In this document: positions 15,701 to 30,500 of the stretch, piece after piece | How positions within the stretch are numbered: position 1 is the stretch's first letter | Layout: each line of letters starts with the position of its first letter | DNA from: Sanderia malayensis | Lineage: Eukaryota > Cnidaria > Scyphozoa > Semaeostomeae > Pelagiidae | Assembly: GCA_013076295.1 (NCBI GenBank) | Contig: RQOL01000372.1 | Span: forward strand, 124,001-188,000 | Direction: 5' to 3' | Length of the DNA: 64,000 bases | Notes under the pieces: model-generated | Told to the model about the DNA's origin: nothing | The model's input: only the letters and a program-made list of their open reading frames with translations | The model's database searches: none | Made by a program: the position numbers and the translations under genes

Positions 15701-16140
15701 ACACTTTTAGTTACTTGTTTCAGTTATATAAACATTCATTCCCACAACTTATACTAATAAAAATTAACTTTTATTCCCGCAACTTACACTAATCAAGATT
15801 AGGATTCATTCCCACAATTTGCGCATGACTCGATGTCAATTCAGCGAGAACAAATTGTTATACACTTTTAGTTACTTGTTTCAGTTATATTAACATTCAT
15901 TCCCACAATTTACACCAATAAAAATTAACTTTTATTCCCGCAACTTACACTAATCAAAATTAGGATTCATTCCCACAATTTCCGCATGACTCCATGTCAA
16001 TTCAGCGAAAACAAATTGTTATACACTTTTAGTTACTTTTTTGAATGATATTAACATTCATTCCCACAATTTATTTAGATTCATTCCCACAATTTGCGCT
16101 TGATTCCATGTCAATTCAGCGAAAACAAATTGTTATAAAG

Positions 16141-17150
16141 TTTTAGTTACTTGTTTCAGTTATATAAACATTCATTCCCACAATTTACACCAATAAAAAT
16201 TAACTTTTATTCCCGCAACTTACACTAATCAAAATTAGGATTCATTCCCACAATTTATACTAATAAAAATTAACTTTTATTCCCGCAACTTACACTAATC
16301 AAGATTAGGATTCATTCCCACAATTTGCGCATGACTCGATGTCAATTCAGCGAGAACAAATTGTTAAACACTTTTAATTACTTGTTTCAGTTATATTAAC
16401 ATTCATTCCCACAATTTACACCAATAAAAATTAACTTTTATTCCCGCAACTTACACTAATCAAAATTAGGATTCATTCCCACAATTTGCGCAAGATTCGA
16501 TGTCAATTCAGCGAAAACAAATTGTTATACACTTTTAGTTACTTTTTTGAATAATATTAACATTCATTCCCACAATTTATTTAGATTCATTCCCACAATT
16601 TGCGCTTGATTCCATGTCAATTCAGCGAAAACAAATTGTTATAAAGTTTTAGTTACTTGTTTCAGTTATATAAACATTCATTCCCACAATTTACACCAAT
16701 AAAAATTAACTTTTATTCCCGCAACTTACACTAATCAAAATTAGGATTCATTCCCACAATTTATACTAATAAAAATTAACTTTTATTCCCGCAACTTACA
16801 CTAATCAAGATTAGGATTCATTCCCACAATTTGCGCATGACTCGATGTCAATTCAGCGAGAACAAATTGTTAAACACTTTTAATTACTTGTTTCAGTTAT
16901 ATTAACATTCATTCCCACAATTTACACCAATAAAAATTAACTTTTATTCCCGCAACTTACACTAATCAAAATTAGGATTCATTCCCACAATTTGCGCAAG
17001 ATTCGATGTCAATTCAGCGAAAACAAATTGTTTTACACTTTTAGTTACTTTTTTGAATAATATTAACATTCATTCCCACAATTTATTTAGATTCATTCCC
17101 ACAATTTGCGCTTGATTCCATGTCAATTCAGCGAAAACAAATTGTTATAC
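16141..17150 (+). repeat. Two tandem ~506-bp higher-order satellite units
   Basis: Segments 16141-16646 and 16647-about 17150 repeat with a 506-bp period. Both contain the unusual gttataaag boundary, gttaaacacttttaattac in place of gttatacacttttagttac, and the cgcaagattcgatgtc variant. The second copy differs by a few bases (for example gttttacac near 17030) and loses the match after about 17150. Confidence 0.8.
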
Positions 17151-20100
17151 ACTTTTAGTTACTTGTTTCAGTTATATTAACATTCATTTCCACAATTTAC
17201 ACTAATAAAAATTAACTTTTATTCCCGCAACATACACTAATCAAAATTAGGATTCATTCCCACAATTTACACCAATAAAAATTAACTTTTATTCCCGCAA
17301 CATACACTAATCAAAATTAGGATTCATTCCCACAATTTGCGCATGACTCCATGTCAATTCAGCGAAAACAAATTGTTATGCACTTTTAGTTACTTTTTTG
17401 AGTAATATTAACATTCATTCCCACAATTTATTTAGATTCATTCCCACAATTTGCGCATGACTCGATGTCAATTCAGCGAGAACAAATTGTTATACACTTT
17501 TAGTTATTTGTTTCAGTTATATTAACATTCATTTCCACAATTTACACTAATAAAAATTAACTTTTATTCCCGCAACATACACTAATCAAAATTAGGATTC
17601 ATTCCCACAATTTACACCAATAAAAATTAACTTTTATTCCCGCAACATACACTAATCAAAATTAGGATTCATTCCCACAATTTGCGCATGACTCCATGTC
17701 AATTCAGCGAAAACAAATTGTTATGCACTTTTAGTTACTTTTTTGAGTAATATTAACATTCATTCCCACAATTTATTTAGATTCATTCCCACAATTTGCG
17801 CTTGATTCCATGTCAATTCAGCGAAAACAAATTGTTATACACTTTTAGTTACTTGTTTCAGTTATATAAACATTCATTCCCACAACTTATACTAATAAAA
17901 ATTAACTTTTATTCCCGCAACTTACACTAATCAAGATTAGGATTCATTCCCACAATTTGCGCATGACTCGATGTCAATTCAGCGAGAACAAATTGTTATA
18001 CACTTTTAGTTACTTGTTTCAGTTATATTAACATTCATTCCAACAATTTACACCAATAAAAATTAACTTTTATTCCCGCAACTTACACTAATCAAAATTA
18101 GGATTCATTCCCACAATTTGCGCATGACTCCATGTCAATTCAGCGAAAACAAATTGTTATACACTTTTAGTTACTTTTTTGAATAATATTAACATTCATT
18201 CCCACAATTTATTTAGATTCATTCCCACAATTTGCGCTTGATTCCATGTCAATTCAGCGAAAACAAATTGTTATACACTTTTAGTTACTTGTTTCAGTTA
18301 TATAAACATTCATTCCCACAATTTACACCAATAAAAATTAACTTTTATTCCCGCAACTTACACTAATCAAAATTAGGATTCATTCCCACAATTTATACTA
18401 ATAAAAATTAACTTTTATTCCCGCAACATACACTAATCAAAACTACGATTCATTATCACAATTTGCGCATGATTCTATGTCAATTCAGCGAAAACAAATT
18501 GTTATACACTTTTAGCTACTTTTTTCAGTTATATAAACAATCATTCCCACAATTTTTACTAATAAAAATTAACTTTTATTCACGCAACTTACACTAATCA
18601 AGATTAGGATTCATTCGCACGATTTGCGCATGATTCGATGTCAATTCAGCGAGAACAAATTGTTATACACTTTTAGTTACTTTTTTCAGTTATTTAAACA
18701 ATCATTCCCACAATTTACACTAATAAAAATTCATTTTTATTCCCGCAACTTACACTAATCAAAATTAGGATTCATTCCCACAATTTGCGCATGACTCCAT
18801 GTCAATTTAGCGAAAACAAATTGCTATGCACTTTTAGTTACTTTTTTGAGTAATATTAACATTCATTCCCACAATTTACAATAATAAAAGATAACAATCA
18901 TTCCCACAATTTACACTAATAAAAATTAACTTTCATTCCCACAATTTACACCAATAAAAATCAACTTTTATTCCCGCAACTTACACTAATCAAGATTAGG
19001 ATTCATTCCTACAATTTGCGCATGATGCGATGTCAATTCAGCGAAAACAAATTATTATACACTTTTAGTTACTTGTTTCAGTTATATAAACATTCATTCC
19101 CACAATTTATACTAATAAAAATTAACTTTTATTCCCGCAACTTACACTAATCAAGATTAGGATTCATTCCCACAATTTGCGCATGACTCGATGTCAATTC
19201 AGCGAGAACAAATTGTGATACACTTTTAGTTACTTTTTTGAATAATATTAACATTCATTCCCACAATTTATTTAGATTCATTCCCACAATTTGCGCTTGA
19301 TTCCATGTTAATTCAGCGAAAACAAATTGTTATACACTTTTAGTTACTTGTTTCAGTTATATAAACATTCATTCCCACAACTTATACTAATAAAAATTAA
19401 CTTTTATTCCCGCAACTTACACTAATCAAGATTAGGATTCATTCCCACAATTTGCGCATGACTCGATGTCAATTCAGCGAGAACAAATTGTTATACACTT
19501 TTAATTACTTGTTTCAGTTATATTAACATTCATTCCCACAATTTACACCAATAAAAATTAACTTTTATTCCCGCAACTTACACTAATCAAAATTAGGATT
19601 CATTCCCACAATTTGCGCATGACTCCATGTCAATTCAGCGAAAACAAATTGTTATACACTTTTAGTTACTTTTTTGAATAATATTAACATTCATTCCCAC
19701 AATTTATTTAGATTCATTCCCACAATTTGCGCTTGATTCCATGTCAATTCAGCGAAAACAAATTGTTATACACTTTTAGTTACTTGTTTCAGTTATATTA
19801 ACATTCATTTCCACAATTTACACTAATAAAAATTAACTTTTATTCCCGCAACATACACTAATCAAAATTAGGATTCATTCCCACAATTTACACCAATAAA
19901 AATTAACTTTTATTCCCGCAACATACACTAATCAAAATTAGGATTCATTCCCACAATTTGCGCATGACTCCATGTCAATTCAGCGAAAACAAATTGTTAT
20001 GCACTTTTAGTTACTTTTTGAGTAATATTAACATTCATTCCCACAATTTATTTAGATTCATTCCCACAATTTGCGCATGACTCGATGTCAATTCAGCGAG

Positions 20101-21300
20101 AACAAATTGTTATACACTTTTAGTTACTTGTTTCAGTTATATTAACATTCATTTCCACAATTTACACTAATAAAAATTAACTTTTATTCCCGCAACATAC
20201 ACTAATCAAAATTAGGATTCATTCCCACAATTTACACCAATAAAAATTAACTTTTATTCCCGCAACATACACTAATCAAAATTAGGATTCATTCCCACAA
20301 TTTGCGCATGACTCCATGTCAATTCAGCGAAAACAAATTGTTATGCACTTTTAGTTACTTTTTTGAGTAATATTAACATTCATTCCCACAATTTATTTAG
20401 ATTCATTCCCACAATTTGCGCTTGATTCCATGTCAATTCAGCGAAAACAAATTGTTATACACTTTTAGTTACTTGTTTCAGTTATATAAACATTCATTCC
20501 CACAACTTATACTAATAAAAATTAACTTTTATTCCCGCAACTTACACTAATCAAGATTAGGATTCATTCCCACAATTTGCGCATGACTCGATGTCAATTC
20601 AGCGAGAACAAATTGTTATACACTTTTAGTTACTTGTTTCAGTTATATTAACATTCATTCCAACAATTTACACCAATAAAAATTAACTTTTATTCCCGCA
20701 ACTTACACTAATCAAAATTAGGATTCATTCCCACAATTTGCGCATGACTCCATGTCAATTCAGCGAAAACAAATTGTTATACACTTTTAGTTACTTTTTT
20801 GAATAATATTAACATTCATTCCCACAATTTATTTAGATTCATTCCCACAATTTGCGCTTGATTCCATGTCAATTCAGCGAAAACAAATTGTTATACACTT
20901 TTAGTTACTTGTTTCAGTTATATAAACATTCATTCCCACAATTTACACCAATAAAAATTAACTTTTATTCCCGCAACTTACACTAATCAAAATTAGGATT
21001 CATTCCCACAATTTATACTAATAAAAATTAACTTTTATTCCCGCAACATACACTAATCAAAACTAGGATTCATTATCACAATTTGCGCATGATTCTATGT
21101 CAATTCAGCGAAAACAAATTGTTATACACTTTTAGCTACTTTTTTCAGTTATATAAACATTCATTCCCACAATTTTTACTAATAAAAATTAACTTTTATT
21201 CACGCAACTTACACTAATCAAGATTAGGATTCATTCGCACGATTTGCGCATGATTCGATGTCAATTCAGCGAGAACAAATTGTTATACACTTTTAGTTAC
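17035..21300 (+). repeat. Satellite blocks of ~1.65 kb duplicated at a ~2,620-bp offset
   Basis: The block from about 17035 to 18680 recurs from about 19655 to 21300. The offset is 2,621 bp at the start and 2,620 bp after a one-base deletion in a T run near 20017 (gttactttttgag against gttacttttttgag). Shared private features include acattcatttccacaattt, two successive cgcaacatacactaatc modules and cattatcacaatttgcgc. The copies diverge after about 18680 and 21300. This is a segmental duplication at kilobase scale within the array. Confidence 0.8.
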
Positions 21301-24300
21301 TTGTTTCAGTTATATAAACATTCATTCCCACAACTTATACTAATAAAAATTAACTTTTATTCCCGCAACTTACACTAATCAAGATTAGGATTCATTCCCA
21401 CAATTTGCGCTTGATTCCATGTCAATTCAGCGAGAACAAATTGTTATACACTTTTAGTTACTTGTTTCAGTTATATAAACATTCATTCCCACAATTTATA
21501 CTAATAAAAATTAACTTTTATTCCCGCAACTTACACTAATCAAGATTAGGATTCATTCCCACAATTTGCGCAAGATTCGATGTCAATTCAGCGAGAACAA
21601 ATTGTTATACACCTTAAGTTACTTTTTTCAGTAATATTAACATTCCTTCCCACTATTTACACTAACAAAAGATAACACTCATTCCCACAATTTACACTAA
21701 TGAAAACTAATTTTCCCTCCCACAATGTACACCAATAAAAATCAACTTTTATTCCCGCAACTTACACTAATCAAAATTAAATTCATTCCCACAATTTGCG
21801 CATGATTCCACGTCAATTCAGCAAAAACAAATTGTTATACACTTTTAGTTACTTTTTTCAGTTATATTAACATTCATTTCCACAATCTACACTAATAAAA
21901 ATTAACTTTCATTCCCGCAACATACACTAATCAAAATTAGGATTCATTCCCACAATTTACACCAATAAAAATTAACTTTTATTCCCGCAACATACACTAA
22001 TCAAAATTAGGATTCATTCCCACAATTTGCGCATGACTCCATGTCAATTCAGCGAAAACAAATTGTTATGCACTTTTAGTTACTTTTTTGAGTAATATTA
22101 ACATTCATTCCCACAATTTATTTAGATTCATTCCCACAATTTGCGCTTGATTCCATGTCAATTCAGCGAGAACAAATTGTTATACACTTTTAGTTACTTG
22201 TTTCAGTTATATAAACATTCATTCCCACAATTTATACTAATAAAAATTAACTTTTATTCCCGCAATTTACACTAATAAAAACTAATTTTCCCTCCCACAA
22301 TGTACACCAATAAAAATCAACTTTTATTCCCGCAACTTACACTAATCAAAAATAAATTCATTCCCACAATTTGCGCTTGATTCCATGTCAATTCAGCGAG
22401 AACAAATTGTTATACACTTTTAGTTACTTGTTTCAGTTATATAAACATTCATTCCCACAATTTACACTAATAAAAGATAACACTCATTCCCACAATTTAC
22501 ACTAATAAAAACTAATTTTCCCTCCCACAATGTACACCAATAAAAATCAACTTTTATTCCCGCAACTTACACTAATCAAAAATAAATTCATTCCCACAAT
22601 TTGCGCATGATTCCACGTCAATTCAGCGAAAACAAATTGTTATACACTTTTAGTTACTTTTTTCAGTTATATAAACATTCATTCCCACAATTTACACCAA
22701 TAAAAATTAACTTTTATTCCCGCTACTTACACTAATCAAATTTAGGATTCATTCCAACAATTTGCCCATGATTCGATGTCAATTCAGCGAGAACAAATTG
22801 TTATACACTTTTAGTTACCTTTTTCGGTAATATTAACATTCATTCCTTGAATTTTTTTATATTCATTCCCAGAATTTGCGCATGATTCCACGTCAATTCA
22901 GCGAGAACAAATTGTTATACACTTTTAGTTACTTTTTTCAGTAATATTAACATTCCTTCCCACTATTTACACTAATAAAAGATAACACTCATTCCCACAA
23001 TTTACACTAATAAAAACTAATTTTCCCTCCAACAATGTACACCAATAAAAATCAACTTTTATTCCCGCAACTTACACCAATCAAATTTAGGATTCATTCC
23101 CACAATTTACACCAAAAAAAATTAACTTTTTTCCCCGCAACTTACACTAATCAAAATTAGGATTCATTCCAACAATTTGCCCATGATTCGATGTCAATTC
23201 AGCGAGAACAAATTGTTATACACTTTTAGTTACTTTTTTCAGTAATATTAACATTCCTTCCCACTATTTACACTAATAAAAGATAACACTCTTTCCCACA
23301 ATTTAAACTAATAAAAATTAACTTTCATTCCCCCTAATTTACACCAATAAAAATCAACTTTTATTCCCGCAACATACACTAATCAATACTAGGATTCATT
23401 CCCACAATTTGCGCATGATTCTATGTCAATTCAGCGAAAACAAATTGTTATACACTTTTAGCTACTTTTTTCAGTTATATAAACATTCATTCCCACAATT
23501 TTTACTAATAAAAATTAACTTTTATTCACGCAACTTACACTAATCAAGATTAGGATTCATTCGCACAATTTGCGCATGATTCCACGTCAATTCAGCGAAA
23601 ACAAATTGTTATACACTTTTAGTTACTTTTTTCAGTAATATTAACATTCCTTCCCACTATTTACACTAATAAAAGATAACACTCATTCCCACAATTTACA
23701 CTAATTAAAACTAATTTTCCCTCCCACAATGTACACCAATAAAAATCAACTTTTATTCCCGCAACTTACACTAATCAAAATTAAATTCATTCCCACGATT
23801 TGCGCTTGATTCCATGTCAATTCAGCGAGAACAAATTGTTATACACTTTTAGTTACTTGTTTCAGTTATATAAACATTCATTCCCACAATTTATACTAAT
23901 AAAAATTAACTTTTATTCCCGCAACTTAAACTAATCAAGATTAGGATTCATTCCCACAATTTGCGCATGATTCGATGTCAATTCAGCGAGAACAAATTGT
24001 TATACACTTTTAGTTACTTGTTTCAGTTATATTAACATTCATTCCCACAATTTACACTAATAAAAATTAACTTTTATTCCCGCAACTTACACTAATCAAA
24101 ATTAGGATTCATTCCAACAATTTACACCAATAAAAATTAACTTTTATTCCCGCAACTTACACTAATCAAAATTCGGATTCCTTCCCACAATTTGCGCATG
24201 ACTCCATGTCAATTCAGCGAAAACAAATTGTTATGCACTTTTAGTTACTTTCTTGAGTAATATTAACATTCATTCCCACAATTTTTTTAGATTCATTCCC

Positions 24301-26939
24301 ACAATTTGCGCTTGATTCCATGTCAATTCAGCGGGAACAAATTGTTATACACTTTTAGTTACTTGTTTCAGTTATATAAACATTCATTCCCACAATGTAC
24401 ACCAATAAAAATCAACTTTTATTCCCGCAACTTACACTAATCAAAATTAAATTCATTCCCACAATTTGCGCATGATTCCACGTCTATTCAGCGAAAACAA
24501 ATTGTTATACACTTTTAGTTACTTTTTCCAGTAATATTAACATTCTTTCCCATAATTTACACCAATAAAAATTAACTTTTTTTCCCGCAACTTACACTAA
24601 TCAAAATTAGGATTAATTCCCACAATTTGCGCATGATTCGATGTCAATTCGGCGAGAAGAAATTGTTATACACCTTTAGTTACTTTTTTCAGTAATATTA
24701 ACATTCCTTCCCACTATTTACACTAATAAAAGATAACACTCATTCCCACAATTTATACTAATAAAAATTTATTTTCCCTTCCACAATATACACCAATAAA
24801 AATCAACTTTTTACTCCCGCAACTTACACTAATCAAAATTAAATTCATTCTCACAATTTGCGCATGATTCGACGTCAATACAGCGAAAACAAATTTTATA
24901 CACTTTTAGTTACTTTTTTCAGTTATATAAACATTCATTCCCACAATTTACACCAAAAAAAATAACTTTTATTCCCGCAACTTACACTAATCAAATATAA
25001 CATTCATTCCCACAATTTGCGCATGACACCACGCCGATTCAGCGAAAACAAATGGTTATAAACTTCTAGGTGCTTGTTCCAGTTATATTAACATTCATTC
25101 CCACAATTTACACCAATAAAAATTAACGTTTTTCCCGCAACTTACACTAATGAAAATTAGGATTCATTCCCACAATTTGCGCATGATTCCATGTCAATTC
25201 AGCGAGAACAAATTGTTATACACTTTAGTTACTTGTTCCAGTTATATTGACATTCATTCCCACTATTTATACCAAGAAAAATTAACTTTTTTTCCCGCAA
25301 CTTACACTAATCAAAATTAAGATTCATTCCCACAATTTGCGCATGATTCCATGTCAATTCAGCGAAAACAAATTGTTATACACATTTAGTTACTTTTTTG
25401 AGTAATATTAACATTCATTCCTACAATTTATTTAGATTCATTCCCACAATTTGCGCATGATTCCACGTCTATTCAGGCGGAACAAATTATTATACACTTT
25501 TAGTTACTTTTTTCAGTAATATTAACATTCCTTCCCACTATTTACACTAATAAAAGATAACACTCATTCCCACAATTTACACTAATAAAAATTAATTTTC
25601 CCTGCCACAATTTACACCAATAAAAATCAACTTTTCTTCCCGCAACTTACACTAATCAAAATTAAATTCATTCCCACAATTTGGGCATGATTCCACGTCA
25701 ATTCAGCGAAAACAAATTGTTATACACTTGTAGGTACTTGTTCCAGTTATATTAACATTCATTCCCACAATATAAACCAAAAAAAATTAACTTTTTTTCC
25801 CGCAACTTACACTAATCAAAATTAGGATTCATTCCTACAATTTGCGCATGATTCGTTGTCAATTCAGCGAGAACAAATTGTTATACACTTTTAGTTACTT
25901 TTTTCAGTAATATTAACATTCCCTCCCACTATTTAGACTAATAAAAGATAACACTCATTCCCACAATTTACACTAATAAAAATTAATTTTCCTCCCACAA
26001 TTTACACCAATTACAATCAACTTTTATTTCCACAACTTACACTAATCAAAATTAAATTCATTCCCACAATTTGCGCATGATTCCACGTCAATTCAACGAA
26101 AACAAATTGTTATACACTTTTAGTTACTTTTTCCAGTAATATTAACATTCTTTCCCATAATTTACACCAATAAAAATTAACTTTTTTTCCCGCAACTTAC
26201 ACTAATCAAAATTAGGATTAATTCCCACAATTTGCGCATGATTCGATGTCAATTCGGCGAGAACAAATTGTTATGCACCTTTAGTTACTTTTTTCAGTAA
26301 TATTAACATTCTTTCCCGCTATTTACACTAATAAAAGATAACACTCATTCCCACAATTTACACTAATAAAATTTACCTATCATTCCCACAAGTTACACAA
26401 ATAAAAATCAACTTTTATTCCCGCAACTTACACTAATCAAAATTAGGATTCATCCCCACAATTTGCGCATGATTCATGTCAATTCAGCGAAAACAAATTG
26501 TTATACACATTTAGTTACTTTTTTGAGTAATATTAACATTCATTCCTACAATTTATTTAGATTCATTCCCACAATTTGCGCATGATTCCACGTCAATTCA
26601 GGCGGAACAAATTATTATACACTTTTAGTTACTTTTTTCAGTAATATTAACATTCCTTCCCACTATTTACACTAATAAAAGATAACACTCATTCCCACAA
26701 TTTATACTAATAAAAATTTATTTTCTCTTCCACAATTTACACCAATAAAAATCAACTTTTTACTCCCGCAACTTACACTAATCAAAATTAAATTCATTCC
26801 CACAATTTGCGCATGATTCGACGTCAATTCAGCGAAAACAAATTTTATACACTTTTAGTTACTTTTTTCAGTTATATAAACATTCATTCCCACAATTTAC
26901 ACCAAAAAAATTAACTTTTTTTCCCGCAACTTACACTAA

Positions 26940-29900
26940 TCAAATTTTGAATTCATTCCCACAATTTACACCAATAAAAATCAACTTTTATTCCCGCAAC
27001 TTACACTAATCAAAACTAGGATTCACTCCCATAATTTGCGCATGATTCCACGTCAATTCAGCAAAAACAAATTGTTATAAACTTTTAGTTACTTTTTTCA
27101 GTTATATAAACATTCATTCCCACAATGTACACCAATAAAAATCAACTTTTATTCCCGCAACTTACACTAATCAAAATTAAATTCATTCCCACAATTTGCG
27201 CATGATTCCACGTCAATTCAGCGAAAACAAATTGTTATACACTTTTAGTTACTTGTTCCAGTTACATTAACATTCATTCCCACAATTTACACAAAAAAAA
27301 ATTAACATTTTTTCCCACAACTTACACTAATCAAAATTAGGATTCATTCGCACAATTTGCGCATGATTCGATGTCAATTCAGCGAAAACAAATTCTTATA
27401 CACTTTTAGTTACTTTTTCAGTTATATAAACATTCATTCCCACAATGTACACCAATAAAAATCAACTTTTATTCCCGCAACTTACACTAATCAAAATTAA
27501 ATTCATTCCCACAATTTGCGCATAATTCCATGTCAATTCAGCGAACACAAATTGTTATACACTTTTAGTTACTTTTTTCAGTTATATAAACATTCATTCC
27601 CACAGTTCACACCAATAAAAATCAACTTTTATTCCCGTAACTTGCACTAATCAAAGTTAACATTCATTCCCACAATTTACAATAATAAAGATAACATTCA
27701 TTCCCACAATGTATACCAATAAAAATTAATTTTTTTTCCCGCAACTTACACTAATCAAAATTAGGATTAATTCCCACAATTTGCGCATGATTCGATGTCA
27801 ATTCGGCGAGAACAAATTGTTATGCACCTTTAGTTACTTTTTTCAGTAATATTAACATTCTTTCCCACTATTTACACTAATAAAAGATAACACTCATTCC
27901 CACAATTTACACTAATAAAATTTACCTATCATTCCCACAATTTACACCAATAAAAATCAACTTTTATTCCCGCAACTTACACTAATCAAAATTAGGATTC
28001 ATCCCCACAATTTGCGCATGATTCATGTCAATTCAGCGAAAACAAATTGTTATACACATTTAGTTACTTTTTTGAGTAATATTAACATTCATTCCTACAA
28101 TTTATTTAGATTCATTCCCACAATTTGCGCATGATTCCACGTCAATTCAGGCGGAACAAATTATTATACACTTTTAGTTACTTTTTTCAGTAATATTAAC
28201 ATTCCTTCCCACTATTTACACTAATAAAAGATAACACTCATTCCCACAATTTATACTAATAAAAATTTATTTTCCCTTCCACAATTTACACCAATAAAAA
28301 TCAACTTTTTACTCCCGCAATTTACACTAATCAAAATTAAATTCATTTCCACAATTTGCGCATGATTCGACGTCAATTCAGCGAAAACAAATTTTATACA
28401 CTTTTAGTTACTTTTTTCAGTTATATAAACATTCATTCCCACAATTTACACCAAAAAAATTAACTTTTTTTCCCGCAACTTACACTAATCAAATTTAGAA
28501 TTCATTCCCACAATTTACACCAATAAAAATCAACTTTTATTCCCGCAACTTACACTAATCAAAACTAGGATTCACTCCCATAATTTGCGCATGATTCCAC
28601 GTCAATTCAGCAAAAACAAATTGTTATAAACTTTTAGTTACTTTTTTCAGTTATATAAACATTCATTCCCACAATGTACACCAATAAAAATCAACTTTTA
28701 TTCCCGCAACTTACACTAATCAAAATTAAATTCATTCCCACAATTTGCGCATGATTCCACGTCAATTCAGCGAAAACAAATTGTTATACACTTTTAGTTA
28801 CTTGTTCCAGTTACATTAACATTCATTCCCACAATTTACACAAAAAAAAATTAACATTTTTTCCCACAACTTACACTAATCAAAATTAGGATTCATTCGC
28901 ACAATTTGCGCATGATTCGATGTCAATTCAGCGAAAACAAATTCTTATACACTTTTAGTTACTTTTTCAGTTATATAAACATTCATTCCCACAATGTACA
29001 CCAATAAAAATCAACTTTTATTCCCGCAACTTACACTAATCAAAATTAAATTCATTCCCACAATTTGCGCATAATTCCACGTCAATTCAGCGAACACAAA
29101 TTGTTATACACTTTTAGTTACTTTTTTCAGTTATATAAACATTCATTCCCACAGTTCACACCAATAAAAATCAACTTTTATTCCCGTAACTTGCACTAAT
29201 CAAAGTTAACATTCATTCCCACAATTTGCGCATGATTCCACGTCAATTCAGCGAGAACAAATTGTTATACACTTTTAGTTACTTTTTTCAGTAATATTAA
29301 CATTCATTCCCACAATTTACAATAATAAAGATAACATTCATTCCCACAATTTACACCAATAAAAATTAACTTTTTTTCCCGCAACTTACACTAATCAAAA
29401 TTAGGATTAATTCCCACAATTTGCGCATGATTCGATGTCAATTTGGCGAGATAAAATTGTTATACGCCTTTAGTTACTTTTTTCAGTAATATTAACATTC
29501 CTTCCCACTATTTACACTAATAAAAGATAACACTCATTCCCACAATTTATACTAATAAAAATTTATTTTCCCTTCCACAATTTACACCAATAAAAATCAA
29601 CTTTTTACTCCCGCAACTTACACTAATCAAAATTAAATTCATTCCCACAATTTGCGCATGATTCGACGTCAATTCAGCGAAAACAAATTTTATACACTTT
29701 TAGTTACTTTTTTCAGTTATATAAACATTCATTCCCACAATTTACACCAAAAAAATTAACTTTTTTTCCCGCAACTTACACTAATCAAATTTTGAATTCA
29801 TTCCCACAATTTACACCAATAAAAATCAACTTTTATTCCCGCAACTTACACTAATCAAAACTAGGATTCACTCCCATAATTTGCGCATGATTCCACGTCA

Positions 29901-30500
29901 ATTCAGCAAAAACAAATTGTTATAAACTTTTAGTTACTTTTTTCTGTTATATAAACATTCATTCCCACAATGTACACCAATAAAAATCAACTTTTATTCC
30001 CGCAACTTACACTAATCAAAATTAAATTCATTCCCACAATTTGCGCATGATTCCACGTCAATTCAGCGAAAACAAATTGTTATACACTTTTAGTTACTTG
30101 TTCCAGTTACATTAACATTCATTCCCACAATTTACACAAAAAAAAATTAACATTTTTTCCCGCAACTTACACTAATCAAAATTAGGATTCATTCGCACAA
30201 TTTGCGCATGATTCGATGTCAATTCAGCGAAAACAAATTCTTATACACTTTTAGTTACTTTTTCAGTTATATAAACATTCATTCCCACAATGTACACCAA
30301 TAAAAATCAACTTTTATTCCCGCAACTTACACTAATCAAAATTAAATTCATTCCAACAATTTGCGCATAATTCCACGTCAATTCAGCGAACACAAATTGT
30401 TATACACTTTTAGTTACTTTTTTCAGTTATATAAACATTCATTCCCACAGTTCACACCAATAAAAATCAACTTTTATTCCCGTAATTTGCACTAATCAAA
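26940..30500 (+). repeat. Higher-order satellite repeats with ~1.3 and ~1.55 kb spacing
   Basis: A run of shared landmarks (caaatttagaattc or caaattttgaattc, acaaattttatacac, acaaattcttatacac, and the cagttcacaccaataaaaa module) recurs three times. The acaaattcttatac landmark sits near 27391, 28940 and 30236, spacings of 1,549 and 1,296 bp. The 1,296-bp spacing also occurs in the inverted right arm (55561 against 56857), so this organisation predates the arm duplication or was copied with it. Confidence 0.75.
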
